The notes: generated by a model not told the origin, from the sequence alone. Positions 40,280 to 49,057 are shown, counted from the stretch's first letter. The stretch: 53,627 bases of DNA from CAYWXK01 sp964462515 (GCA_964462515.1 CAYWXK010000027.1:1-53627); one strand, 5' to 3'. Numbers and translations: made by a program.

Positions 40280-40365
40280 AATAAACCTCCTATTTTAGTT
40301 CCGAACCTTCGAACTCAAAGTCATTGGTTGATAATCCTGCTTGCAAAAACATTTTCTCGTGTGTT

Positions 40366-40384
40366 TGATATAATAATTATATCA
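40366..40384. promoter_or_regulatory. perfect AT-rich palindrome upstream of divergent genes
   Basis: TGATATAATAATTATATCA, a 19-bp perfect palindrome with TATAAT on both strands, in the divergent spacer between the cohesin-like gene and the epimerase gene. Similar TGTTTGATAT words precede the metalloprotease gene and the phage HTH gene. Confidence 0.5.
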
Positions 40385-40547
40385 GATAGCCAGGGTGGAT
40401 TTCAAGCAAATCCAGGTTAAAATTCTCATCAATATATGAAAGAATTAAATCCTTGACCTATATCGCTGATTTTGGTAGTCTTTTCCTCAGTTTATTATTG
40501 TTTTTAGACCAAAACAGTGAACTTATGATGGAAGAAGGAATAGTATT

Positions 40548-41414
40548 ATGGCAAAGGAAATTATTACCAAACGCGAATTCTTAAAACTGGGCGTTGCCGG
40601 CGCACTTGCGACGTTCGCAGGCTGCAAGACCGCTGGTGAGATTACCAAAAAGTCAGGCAAAAAACGGATTCCTGTCGGCGTGCAGCTTTATTCCGTCCGC
40701 ACAGAATGTGAGAAAAACCTGCCCGGCACCATCAATGCTGTGGCAAAGATGGGCTACAAAGGCGTCGAGTTCGCCGGCTATTACGGAAGGGATGCAAAGA
40801 CGCTGCGAAAACTTCTCGATGATGCAGGTCTTGTCTGCTGCGGCACACACACGGGCCTGAACACACTGCTGGACGATGAGCTGCCGAAGACAATTGAGTT
40901 CAACCAAATTCTCGGAAATGAATTTCTCATCGTGCCGTCTCTTCCCGAAGAATATCGAAAGACCCGCGAGGACTGGCAAAAGACCGCACAGCTTTTTAAC
41001 GAGCTTTCCGATAAGGTTAAGCCGTTTGATATGTGGGTCGGCTACCACAATCACGGCGTTGAATTCCAACCTGTGGATGGCGAAATTCCATGGGACATAT
41101 TCTTTGGCAGAACGAAAAAAGACGTGGTAATGCAACTGGATACCGGCAACGCAATGTCAGGCGGCGGCGACCCCGTGGTGTTCTTGAAGCGTTACCCGGG
41201 CAGAGCCAAAACCGTTCACATCAAGCCTTTCTCAAAAGCCAAGCCCAACGCGGTAATCGGTGATGATGAACTGCCGTGGAAGGAAATCTTTAATCTCTGC
41301 GAAACAATCGGCAAAACCAAATGGTACATTGTTGAATATGAAAGCGATGCCTATCCTCCGCTCGTCAGCATAGAAAAATGCTTAGAGGCGCTGCGCCGCT
41401 GGGGCAAGGCATAA
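40548..41414 (+). CDS. exported sugar phosphate isomerase/epimerase-like protein
   Basis: A 288-residue TIM-barrel protein of the xylose-isomerase-like/AP-endonuclease 2 superfamily. The N-terminus TKREFLKLGVAGALATFAGCK combines a Tat-like K-R-E-F-L motif with a lipobox-like FAGC, so export and lipidation are possible. The barrel includes VGVQLYSVRTECEKN, GYKGVEFAGYYG, VGYHNHGVEF (about 165-174), VVMQLDTGNA (about 192-201) and WYIVEYES, with His, Asp and Glu residues placed for a divalent metal. The substrate is unknown; relatives occur in carbohydrate-utilisation loci of this phylum, which fits the nearby glycosidases. Confidence 0.85.
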   Translation: MAKEIITKREFLKLGVAGALATFAGCKTAGEITKKSGKKRIPVGVQLYSVRTECEKNLPGTINAVAKMGYKGVEFAGYYGRDAKTLRKLLDDAGLVCCGTHTGLNTLLDDELPKTIEFNQILGNEFLIVPSLPEEYRKTREDWQKTAQLFNELSDKVKPFDMWVGYHNHGVEFQPVDGEIPWDIFFGRTKKDVVMQLDTGNAMSGGGDPVVFLKRYPGRAKTVHIKPFSKAKPNAVIGDDELPWKEIFNLCETIGKTKWYIVEYESDAYPPLVSIEKCLEALRRWGKA

Positions 41415-41416
41415 TC

Positions 41417-41521
41417 GTCGTGCGTGGTGCGTCGCGCGTGGTTCGTTGCTCGAAATACTCTCGTCTTGGTGAAAGCCAATCCGTAGCTGGAGATTGACGA
41501 AAGACGAAATACGAATTGAGA
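41417..41521. repeat. heptanucleotide tracts before the RDD gene
   Basis: First tract 41417-41458 (GTCGTGC, GTGGTGC, GTCGCGC, GTGGTTC, GTTGCTC, GAAATAC), starting two bases after the epimerase stop. Second tract 41494-41521 (TTGACGA, AAGACGA, AATACGA, ATTGAGA), ending at the ribosome site. Confidence 0.75.
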
Positions 41522-41531
41522 GGATGTTTAT

Positions 41532-42179
41532 ATGCAAACGTGCGCTAAATGCGGCCAGCAAGGCGAGGATTCAGCTCGGTATTGCGCGGCCTGTGGAGCA
41601 GAATTCGCGAGTCATCCGCAACCGGCAGCAAGCTATCCACGGCCGGCAGGATTCTGGATTAGGGCTGTGGCTCATGTTGTTGATAATCTGATATTTATTC
41701 CGCTTATCGGGATAGGCATTTACAATCTTCTCGTAATTAAGAGTGCTTTGTTAATGTTTTTGATTGCTATTCCAGGTTTTTTTTACAAACCTCTTATGGA
41801 ATCTTATTACGGGGCTACGCTCGGGAAAATGGCCTGTGGAATCCAGGTTATGGACGCGAAGGGTCAAAAACTATCTTTATCAGCAGCTTATTTGCGTTTT
41901 ATTCCCTTCCTCATTTCGAATGTCGTAGCTGTGATAAGTGCTCTTACAATATTTTGGTTACCGGAATTTAGCTCTGCATCAACCCTTGTAGAATTAGGAC
42001 AAGTGAATCAAACAAATCCTGTAAAGCATTTCAGGTCAATCGTAGGTTTCTTAGTAATGGTTGATTGTATTGTGGCTGGTTTTACATATAGAAAACGTGC
42101 TGTCCACGATATGATGGCCGGTTCTTATTGTGTGTATAAAGAATCTTACACCGAAAGCGGAATGGCTCATGGAACATAA
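41532..42179 (+). CDS. RDD-family membrane protein with zinc ribbon
   Basis: A 215-residue protein. An N-terminal zinc ribbon (CAKCGQQGEDSARYCAACG, residues 4-22) is followed by a membrane part typical of the RDD family: PAGFWIRAVAHVVDNLIFIPLIG (about 37-59), GATLGKMACGIQVMDAKGQ (about 97-115) and RAVHDMMAGSYCVY near the end. About four helices. RDD proteins are membrane proteins of mostly unknown function, some linked to ion transport. The start at 41532 has GAGAGG about 8 bases upstream; a longer frame is unlikely since the zinc ribbon starts here. Confidence 0.85.
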   Translation: MQTCAKCGQQGEDSARYCAACGAEFASHPQPAASYPRPAGFWIRAVAHVVDNLIFIPLIGIGIYNLLVIKSALLMFLIAIPGFFYKPLMESYYGATLGKMACGIQVMDAKGQKLSLSAAYLRFIPFLISNVVAVISALTIFWLPEFSSASTLVELGQVNQTNPVKHFRSIVGFLVMVDCIVAGFTYRKRAVHDMMAGSYCVYKESYTESGMAHGT

Positions 42180-42249
42180 CTGACTCGTTTATAATTTACC
42201 GGATACAGACAAATATGAACTATGCGCTACGAGCAAAAAGAGGCAATAA

Positions 42250-43320
42250 ATGGCCAAATATGTAAGCTATGCACAGTCGGGCGTCAGCATCGATGCCAAC
42301 GATGAAATGACCGAGCGAATCTATGCCAGCGTTGCCGGCACGTTCAGCCCGCGGGTTATGGAGAATAGAGATGGTTTCGCCGGCCTGTTTCGGCTGGATT
42401 ACGATGAGCGGCTATTTAAGAAAAACTACAAAAACCCGGTGCTGGTTGCCTGCACCGATGGCGTGGGCAGCAAGGTGCAATTGGCCTCGATGATAAAAAA
42501 ATACGACACAGTCGGAATAGATTGCGTGGCGATGAACGTCAACGATATGCTAGTGCAGGGTGCCGAGCCGCTGTTCTTTCTGGATTATCTTGGCGTGCAC
42601 AATATCGAGCCGGCTGTTATAGCCGAGATGGTCAAAGGTATTGCCGCCGGCTGTAAAATCGCCGACTGCGCACTAATCGGCGGAGAAACAGCAGAAATGC
42701 CCGACACATACGCGAAGGGCGACTTTGATATGGCCGGCTTCGCGGTCGGCGTGGTCGAACGAAAAAAAATCATCACGGGCAAAAACGTCAGGGTCGGTGA
42801 CGTCATTTTGGGCCTGGCCTCAAGCGGGCTGCACAGTAATGGCTTCTCGCTCGTGCGAAATATATGCTTCAAGAGATTAGGATTGAAGATGCCCGATACT
42901 ATCGATGAGCTTGATGGTGCACTGTTGGGCGATGTGCTATTAGAGCCGACGCGGATTTACGTTAGGCCAGTCGTGAAGCTATTATCGCAATATAAGGTCA
43001 AGCAGGTTGTCCACGCAATGGCGCACATAACCGGCGGCGGCCTGCCCGGAAATATACCGAGAGTTATACCCAGAGACTGCGATGCCGTCTTAAACAAATC
43101 GAGCTGGCCTGTGCCTAAGATATTTACCTACCTGCAGAAAAAAGGCCCTATCAAAGAAGAAGAAATGTATCGGGTCTTCAATATGGGGATAGGATTTGTC
43201 CTGATTGTTGCCGAAGATTTCGCCGACTCGATACAAAAAAAGCTCACACGGCTTGGCGAAAAGATCTATCGAATAGGCAGAATCACAACCGGCACAAATA
43301 AAGTCGTCATCAAAAATTAA
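42250..43320 (+). CDS. purM: phosphoribosylformylglycinamidine cyclo-ligase (AIR synthetase)
   Basis: A 356-residue PurM, converting FGAM to AIR with ATP in purine biosynthesis. Typical parts: YAQSGVSIDANDEMTERI near the start, LVACTDGVGSKVQLA, VAMNVNDMLVQGAEPLFFLDYLGV, GCKIADCALIGGETAEMPDTYAKGDFDMAGFAVG, GLASSGLHSNGFSLVR and MAHITGGGLPGNIPRV. AGAGGC precedes the ATG. The 3' end is odd: bases after the stop (43350-43380) match the extended tail of an orphan copy at 45678-45794, so the intact gene seems to have gained about 33 bp, including its stop, and lost a nine-residue extension. The C-terminal end is not needed for PurM folding. Confidence 0.95.
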   Translation: MAKYVSYAQSGVSIDANDEMTERIYASVAGTFSPRVMENRDGFAGLFRLDYDERLFKKNYKNPVLVACTDGVGSKVQLASMIKKYDTVGIDCVAMNVNDMLVQGAEPLFFLDYLGVHNIEPAVIAEMVKGIAAGCKIADCALIGGETAEMPDTYAKGDFDMAGFAVGVVERKKIITGKNVRVGDVILGLASSGLHSNGFSLVRNICFKRLGLKMPDTIDELDGALLGDVLLEPTRIYVRPVVKLLSQYKVKQVVHAMAHITGGGLPGNIPRVIPRDCDAVLNKSSWPVPKIFTYLQKKGPIKEEEMYRVFNMGIGFVLIVAEDFADSIQKKLTRLGEKIYRIGRITTGTNKVVIKN

Positions 43321-43383
43321 CCAGTAAGTCTAATCGACCTTATGGATAATTCAAACAAAAGCGATGGCTGCCCCTAATTACCG
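43252..43383 (+). repeat. purM 3'-end duplication, intact copy
   Basis: Matches 45705-45798 in direct orientation, about 93 percent over the first 65 bp. An extra segment of about 33 bp (around 43316-43349) is present here and absent from the orphan copy. Confidence 0.85.
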
Positions 43384-43409
43384 CTAATTATCCTAAAGTT
43401 TTCCTTATG

Positions 43410-45185
43410 TTATGGGCACACAGGAGCCGTGCATGTTAACCATTCATCCGCGAAGAGTGCGAGGTCGTATAGGTCCACAATGCAGTTCTTATTCAAATCG
43501 GCCAGCGGAATCGGATGTTGTGCATCGCCACAGACCGCAGGTATAATTGGCCCTAAGCCCTTGGGGTCGTGTACTATCAAACTGTTGTCTTTGATGTCAG
43601 GGCTAATCGCAAAGGTATTTTCCTCATCTGGCTTTGGTAAACCAGATTCGTCAGAGACAAGCAGGACCAGGGTCATCAGACCATCGGCATCCCCGGCCGT
43701 ATCGTCCCCTTCACCGTCAATGAAACCCGGCACACGATATCCGCCGTATTTACCAAGGCTCGGGTCAAAGGGACAGCCGGTTTCACCACAGAGCGAGTGA
43801 AATCTGAAGGGAACATTTTTCAGGTCCGATTGAATAAATACTTCACTTAAATTCTGGGGCAATACGCTCATTGGAGGACCGGGAGGGTCGAGGTATTCTT
43901 CCCCTTTAACCGGCTTAAGCGATTCGACGATTCTCGGGTCGATTTTCTGGGACGGTTGGAATCGGGCATATCCAAGTCCGGACCGCAAAGGCGTGTCGTT
44001 ATCAAAATCAAAACCTGCTCGAAGGGCTAACGTTACGTTTGGAGGCCACGGGATGATTTCCGGTGGTGGTGGCGGCGGAAACTTATCAAACTTACCCTCA
44101 AAGGGAGGTATATAAGGCAATTTGTAGGGATTGAACCACCCGATTAAGACATATTTAACAACATAAATCTTAAAAAAGAATTTTTGATTCCAGCCAATAT
44201 AGTCTAAGGCATGGATATCATCTGACTTGATGGTCTGTATTGCGCCTGTAGCGACACTTGGATCCATCAGATTTTCCTGGTCATCATCCCAATGACTGGC
44301 CTGGCAGCAACCGGACCAGGTGTGACAGTGCGGGTCGGTACATTCCATCGACCCGTGGGAAAGAGGAACATTATTGAGAGAGCTGTCATAATATTCAGCA
44401 CCACCGTGAGTGACATTACGGATGTCCGTGGTTATGTTGTGAGAGCCGCCAGTCTCTGCGAATCGAAAGAAGTCTAATGTATGCGGATGAAGCGAAAAAG
44501 TCGGATTGTTATCCTGAACGTCTGTAACGGTAATAAAGCCCAGCGCGTGACCGATTTCATGGGTGGCAATCCCGACAAAATCATATTTGTCGGCGGGGAC
44601 GCCATCATCAGGATTATAATCGAATTCGCTGGAGTAAGAGGTGCTAAATTTAATAGTAGCATCTACTCCGGACGGTGGATTTGTATATGAAGTATCCAAC
44701 CCTGTTCCCAATCCGAGGGCTTTGGCATTGGCGGTGCTCATAGTAACATCATCATCAAAACGCGACCCGCTAATATCGGTAATTTGGACAGAGGTTAGGG
44801 GAAGAGAATTAGCGGCTGCCTGCTCCTGCGAAGTAACCGCATCAGCTACCATCGCGGCTCTGACACTGGCATAAGAATGTGTTGTCCGGGCGGAACGGGT
44901 GGAGCCGAGAACTCCCCCAGAGAGCGCTTCAAAGGCGATGTCTATCTGGACGGTGACCGGGTCTCTGAACAGAGCTTCCCATTTGTCGGCTGCTTCCTGG
45001 AAGGCGTTAAGCTGTGTGGCAGTCATGGGGTTCGCTCCGATATCGGTCATATTGATTGTGAGCCCTGCCACGGGTTGTGCTAAGAGCAGAATCCCAAAGG
45101 CCGCCAGTAAAATATATGGCATAACGCCGGAAAATGAAAAGAAAGAGGGATTTCTTCGGTAAAAGATATTGGTTTTCTTTTTCAT
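43410..45185 (-). CDS. exported metalloprotease with dockerin-like tail
   Basis: A 591-residue protein. Signal peptide (SFSGVMPYILLAAFGILLLAQPVAG). The catalytic region runs to about residue 290 and holds HEIGHALGF (about 207-215), the zinc-binding HExxH with a Gly turn. The preceding parts (FQEAADKWEALFRDPVTVQIDIAFEAL, SVRAAMVADA) match the planctomycete/proteobacterial NF038122-type metalloprotease pattern as I recall it. A Pro-rich linker (PPPPPPEIIPWPP) and a long unknown part follow. The C-terminus ADLNKNCIVDLYDLALFADEW is dockerin-like. AAAGGAG precedes the ATG at 45185. The gene is bracketed by the intact and orphan purM 3' tails. Confidence 0.8.
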   Translation of the reverse strand: MKKKTNIFYRRNPSFFSFSGVMPYILLAAFGILLLAQPVAGLTINMTDIGANPMTATQLNAFQEAADKWEALFRDPVTVQIDIAFEALSGGVLGSTRSARTTHSYASVRAAMVADAVTSQEQAAANSLPLTSVQITDISGSRFDDDVTMSTANAKALGLGTGLDTSYTNPPSGVDATIKFSTSYSSEFDYNPDDGVPADKYDFVGIATHEIGHALGFITVTDVQDNNPTFSLHPHTLDFFRFAETGGSHNITTDIRNVTHGGAEYYDSSLNNVPLSHGSMECTDPHCHTWSGCCQASHWDDDQENLMDPSVATGAIQTIKSDDIHALDYIGWNQKFFFKIYVVKYVLIGWFNPYKLPYIPPFEGKFDKFPPPPPPEIIPWPPNVTLALRAGFDFDNDTPLRSGLGYARFQPSQKIDPRIVESLKPVKGEEYLDPPGPPMSVLPQNLSEVFIQSDLKNVPFRFHSLCGETGCPFDPSLGKYGGYRVPGFIDGEGDDTAGDADGLMTLVLLVSDESGLPKPDEENTFAISPDIKDNSLIVHDPKGLGPIIPAVCGDAQHPIPLADLNKNCIVDLYDLALFADEWLTCTAPVCP

Positions 45186-45361
45186 GATATTCTCCTTTCT
45201 GGTATTCGAGATAAGCATTTTGGTTGGAGACCTAAATAATTGTGATGCGAAGTTTCCAAATTAAACCCTCAAAAACTCCTGTTTCTAAACCCAAATCCTT
45301 CCTAAATCGGATTTTCTCATTTGTTCCGTTTATGAAACACTTTTACGATCTTCAATTCTAT

Positions 45362-45390
45362 ATAATATCAAACACTTCTCTTAATTTCAA
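45362..45390 (-). promoter_or_regulatory. sigma-70-like promoter for the metalloprotease gene
   Basis: Minus strand TTGAAA, 17-bp spacer, TATTAT, giving a leader of about 170 nt. Apart from this and the purM relic, 45186-45900 holds no gene that I can support. Confidence 0.55.
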
Positions 45391-45677
45391 CAACGATTTG
45401 CTCAAACTTCCCGATTTTTAAAAAATTTCAAGTGATGAGTTTTGCCGTTAGGCATCTTGACGATTAAGAAGAGAACTCCCTATGTCTGACGATGAAAAAT
45501 GGGGTGTAGAATTCCTTATAACTCATTTCGACATAAGGAGATATGTTATGGTCAAGCAGGAAGATGCTGTTGCCCTAACCTTAACCAGCGAACCCACCGT
45601 AATCCCTTCCCAACCCTCGCTCAGTAAAGAAACCCACAGCCGGAAAAGCAAACTATCAGAACCCTCTAACATGAATA

Positions 45678-45794
45678 ATGGTGACAGCCAACAGTTTTGC
45701 CCAGCTTGGCGAAAAGGTCTATCGTATAGGCAGAATCACAACCGGCACAAATAAAGTTGTCATAAAAGGTTCAAAAAACGGCGGCTGTCCGTAA
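45678..45794 (+). pseudogene. orphan purM 3' tail
   Basis: A 38-codon open stretch reading ANSFAQLGEKVYRIGRI, TTGTNKVVIK, then GSKNGGCP and stop. LGEKVYRIGRITTGTNKVVIK is identical to the PurM C-terminus in this window except V for I. There is no gene body; it is a relic of a purM end. It sits on the far side of the metalloprotease gene. Confidence 0.85.
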
Positions 45795-45900
45795 TTATTG
45801 TCTATGGCTTGCTGAATAGGTCCCCGCTGCCAGCCTGCCAGGTGGGCCATCAGTTGCCAGAAGGCCGATGCAACAACGAATTCGGCCCGGTACTCTCAAG

Positions 45901-47403
45901 TCATTCAAAACACCGCACATAGTTCACGCTGTAAGACGGAACCGTCAGCGTCAAACCCTCCCCGGAAATCTTCCCCGCCTGTTTCTGCTCCTCAATTTGG
46001 TCTGCCCGAAGCGGGTCTCCGACATGACTGGATTGGCCAAGCGCCTGGGCCGACACCCCGTTGGCATTCTTCGGCGGCTCCGGGTTGACATTGGGAAGAA
46101 TCGTCCGGCATTCGAAGGATTGGGTGGTCTTGCCCACAATGCTCCTCGGCCACCGGACCGTCATCGGATTGACCGTCGTATTGACGAAAAAAATCCGCCG
46201 CTCCTTTCCCAGTTCCACCACCAGGCGGGTCGAGTCCAGTATGTCACCTTCGATAATTTTTCCCCCGATGAGTTTCCCGAATAACCCAAACACATACGCC
46301 GAGGGCATGCACTGATACCCCAGTGTGGCATCCCACGTCCGCATATCCGGCCAGCCGTAACTTTGCTGATTGTAATGGAAAATCCCGAAATTCTGGCTCG
46401 TCAGCTCATGGATGCAAAGAATTTCCACGCTGGGCAACGTGACCATGCTGATAAGATACTGGGCCAACCCAAGAGCATAACCGTATCGTGGAGATAAATC
46501 TGTATAATCACCCGGCCCGGCCATGTGAAATTCTGTGATTGCGAAACGGGGTTTAAATTCATATTTCTTAACCAAATCGCCGTAGAACCTGATGTACTCG
46601 GGCCAGACGTAATGCAGCGTAAATCCCAGATTCTTATCACTGGTCAAGCCCGCCTTCTGCAATTCATTCAACACCGCCTCCGACCACGGGGGAATAAGCT
46701 TCCGATCCGACTCCGCGACGAAATTCGATCCCAACGTCACCCAGATCATCGCTTCCGCATCCGCCGCCCGGATCGTCCTGGCGTATCGAATCGCGATATC
46801 GGAATAATCTTTGGCGGGAAAGCCGCCGTATTCCTCGTTCCCGAATTCCCAATGCTTCAGGGTATATCCGCCCTCGCGGATCTTTTTTACCAGCTTCGTC
46901 AGGGCCTGCGCGGCGTCCGTGCGTTTTGTGTGATCTACAATAACTTTCGGATGGATCGGTTTTTCCCCCATGACCTGATACACCTTGGCCCCGTCGCTGT
47001 AGAGAAGGGTATTCACCTGGAAAATAGGAGTGATCACCGCCTCTTTGCAGAAATCGAGAAACTGCCACAAATTAACATATTTCTTCGGGTCCCCTTCTGG
47101 AATACCGACGACTCCGATCACCTTTTGCATGATTTCGTCGTTGTCCGTCAGATATTCCCAAAGGGCCACCGTCCCTCCCGGAAACCGCAGTGTATGGATT
47201 TCCTTCTCCATCAATAACTTCTTGAATTCCTCTCGCCGGGAAGCTGGATTCGTCTTCGGCAGCGCCCCGTAGTAAAGTCCCGCCATATCATACATCGAAT
47301 TTGCCCCGCAAATCAGCGGCGATACGATTACGTCTTGGGCAAAAACAGCCGAACACAGGAGAAAAAAAATGGTAAGTCCAATCAGAAAAATTTTATACCG
47401 CAT
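45901..47403 (-). CDS. exported glycosidase, GH51/GH39-like (clan GH-A)
   Basis: A 500-residue protein. Signal peptide (IFLIGLTIFFLLCSAVFAQ), then a (beta/alpha)8 barrel with IHTLRFPGGTVALWEYL, LKHWEFGNEEYGGF (acid/base Glu near residue 187), LGFTLHYVWPEYI and RFAITEFHMAGPG (nucleophile Glu near residue 289), and a C-terminal beta domain (STRLVVELGKERRIFFVNTTVNPMTVRW). The motif set resembles alpha-L-arabinofuranosidases of GH51 and relatives. The exact substrate is not known. It lies upstream of an epimerase-like gene on the same strand, consistent with polysaccharide use. No clear ribosome site. Confidence 0.8.
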   Translation of the reverse strand: MRYKIFLIGLTIFFLLCSAVFAQDVIVSPLICGANSMYDMAGLYYGALPKTNPASRREEFKKLLMEKEIHTLRFPGGTVALWEYLTDNDEIMQKVIGVVGIPEGDPKKYVNLWQFLDFCKEAVITPIFQVNTLLYSDGAKVYQVMGEKPIHPKVIVDHTKRTDAAQALTKLVKKIREGGYTLKHWEFGNEEYGGFPAKDYSDIAIRYARTIRAADAEAMIWVTLGSNFVAESDRKLIPPWSEAVLNELQKAGLTSDKNLGFTLHYVWPEYIRFYGDLVKKYEFKPRFAITEFHMAGPGDYTDLSPRYGYALGLAQYLISMVTLPSVEILCIHELTSQNFGIFHYNQQSYGWPDMRTWDATLGYQCMPSAYVFGLFGKLIGGKIIEGDILDSTRLVVELGKERRIFFVNTTVNPMTVRWPRSIVGKTTQSFECRTILPNVNPEPPKNANGVSAQALGQSSHVGDPLRADQIEEQKQAGKISGEGLTLTVPSYSVNYVRCFE

Positions 47404-47633
47404 TTAAAATCCTTTTCTTAATACTACACCGCTACAAAAGCTCAAGAAAACTTATGAGGCGAACCGATAACCTGTTCCAGGAAAAGAACTTACCGGATTT
47501 TTCTGGAGGTTTTCGGTATGGACGCCACGACGATAATTGGAGATCAAACCGGCCTTGCAGCGGTTTCTGCGACAGTTTGATGATTGTTTCGGACGAAACG
47601 GAACCTCATAGTCACCCCTTTTCAAATAGGATT

Positions 47634-48572
47634 TTACCGGCTTTTCAGCGAGGCAGCGAAATCTTCCACGAATTTGACGCACCTGGCCACATCTTCGACC
47701 AGTTGAGGCGACTGATGCTCATACTCTATAGTCATCACTCCGCGGAACTTTTGAGCGTATAGCTCCTTCAACACGGCGGTATAGTTTGCCTTGCCTTGCC
47801 CCAGAGGCACATCGCGCGAATCACGCTTGCCTAATTCGGCTGCATCTTTTAAGTGTATTGAAACAATACGTCCTTTAAGTTTCTTAAGGCACTCCACAGG
47901 GTCCAATCCTGAGCGGACATAATGGCCGGTATCAGGACAGCCGCCGATGCGTTTACTTGTGCCTTCACAGACCTTCAGAACGTTCTCGGGACGCCAGTAT
48001 TTTGATTCCGCCGATTCAGGGTGATTGTGCACCGCCAGGTTGATTTTGTATTCTTTGCAAAGCTCATCAAGAGTGCCGAACACCTCCGCCGGCGGCTCGG
48101 CAACGAGCGTTTCCACACCCATTTCCTTGGCAAAGTCAAATATCTTGCGGAAAACATTCGTATCGGCATTGATAGGGGCGTAGTAATTAATCATTTTCAT
48201 CCCGCGGTCGGCCAATCTTTGTTTTAGCTCGCGGCGAAGCTCCGCCGATAGCGACTCATTAGTTTGCGCATCCGGCTTTTCTTTGCTTAACGGCAGAAAG
48301 TAAGCTGGCTCAACATTTCGGATTCCCAGTCCTGCGATTACATCCAGCGCCTCGTAAAAGCTGCGGTCTCGAAATGTATAGAGCTGGCAGGCTAATCGCC
48401 AGCCCATTTTCTGTGCAGCAGGTGCGCTCAGTTTAATCTTCGGCTTATCCGCCTTAGGTTTGGCGGGCTTGTCCTTATCTTCGGCACCAACGGCCATAGC
48501 AAATGCTGCACCTGCTCCCCATACACCACTCCTTGCAAGAAATTCTCGACGACCAAATTTATCCGACTTCAT
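47634..48572 (-). CDS. Tat-exported sugar phosphate isomerase/epimerase-like protein
   Basis: A 312-residue TIM-barrel protein with a Tat signal (GRREFLARSGVWGAGAAFAMAVGA) and a Lys/Pro-rich linker before the barrel. Barrel parts: GWRLACQLYTFRDRSFYEALDVIAGLGIRNVEPAYF, KINLAVHNHPES (about 175-186), RIGGCPDTGHYVRSGLDPVECLKKL, IVSIHLKDAAELGK, and FRGVMTIEYEH near the end. Acidic and His residues for a divalent metal are in the places expected for this superfamily. It differs clearly from the second such protein at 40548. The substrate is unknown. The gene lies 230 bp upstream of the glycosidase gene. Confidence 0.88.
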   Translation of the reverse strand: MKSDKFGRREFLARSGVWGAGAAFAMAVGAEDKDKPAKPKADKPKIKLSAPAAQKMGWRLACQLYTFRDRSFYEALDVIAGLGIRNVEPAYFLPLSKEKPDAQTNESLSAELRRELKQRLADRGMKMINYYAPINADTNVFRKIFDFAKEMGVETLVAEPPAEVFGTLDELCKEYKINLAVHNHPESAESKYWRPENVLKVCEGTSKRIGGCPDTGHYVRSGLDPVECLKKLKGRIVSIHLKDAAELGKRDSRDVPLGQGKANYTAVLKELYAQKFRGVMTIEYEHQSPQLVEDVARCVKFVEDFAASLKSR

Positions 48573-48890
48573 AATAGCCCCTTTCTTACAATTCTAATAT
48601 GATGGACGAAGACCTCATAACCTTCACAGTTTCTTTAAGTAAATGTTTCTGGTGATAATCTTACAGAGTGCGACAGGCGTGTCAATAGGGTAAAAAATCG
48701 CCCCTGTGCCGCTGTATGTCTGCCGCAGCCGCTATCGCCTGGAGTGCCGAGGAGGTGACTGTAGTCTGCTCTTTTGTGGCGAGGCTAATTCGCTTAATTA
48801 TGTTTCCAATTCCGCAATAGAGTGAATTTTGCTTGATAGCGCACGTTGCTGTGCTATTCTTATAATGGCAGTCTGCTTCAGGAATAATAG

Positions 48891-49037
48891 ATGTCTGTCA
48901 ATGAGAAAACAAGTCGGCTCATCAGCAAACGCGATATTGTCAATATAGCAATTCTGCTGGCGATTGCTATCGCAATAGGCATATATTTGATTGCCACCAC
49001 GGTTGTTATCGCTGAGGACGGCGTCTGCGGTTTGTGA
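48891..49037 (+). CDS. 48-residue membrane peptide
   Basis: A short frame reading MSVNEKTSRLISKRDIVNIA, then ILLAIAIAIGIYLIATTVVIA and ending EDGVCGL. AGGA lies 7 bases before the ATG and a TATAAT box lies about 25 bp upstream (48861-48866). The basic N-terminus and single hydrophobic helix are typical of small membrane peptides, with a Cys next to the outer end. No homologue is recalled. It stands alone in the convergent gap before transketolase. The preceding 48573-48860 shows no other gene. Confidence 0.5.
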   Translation: MSVNEKTSRLISKRDIVNIAILLAIAIAIGIYLIATTVVIAEDGVCGL

Positions 49038-49057
49038 AAAATGCAGCTAACGGAAGT

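Noticed and set aside
45482..45754. 90-codon plus-strand frame upstream of the GH51-like gene's 3' end
   Set aside because: Its end covers the purM relic in the wrong frame; the rest has no recognisable domain.
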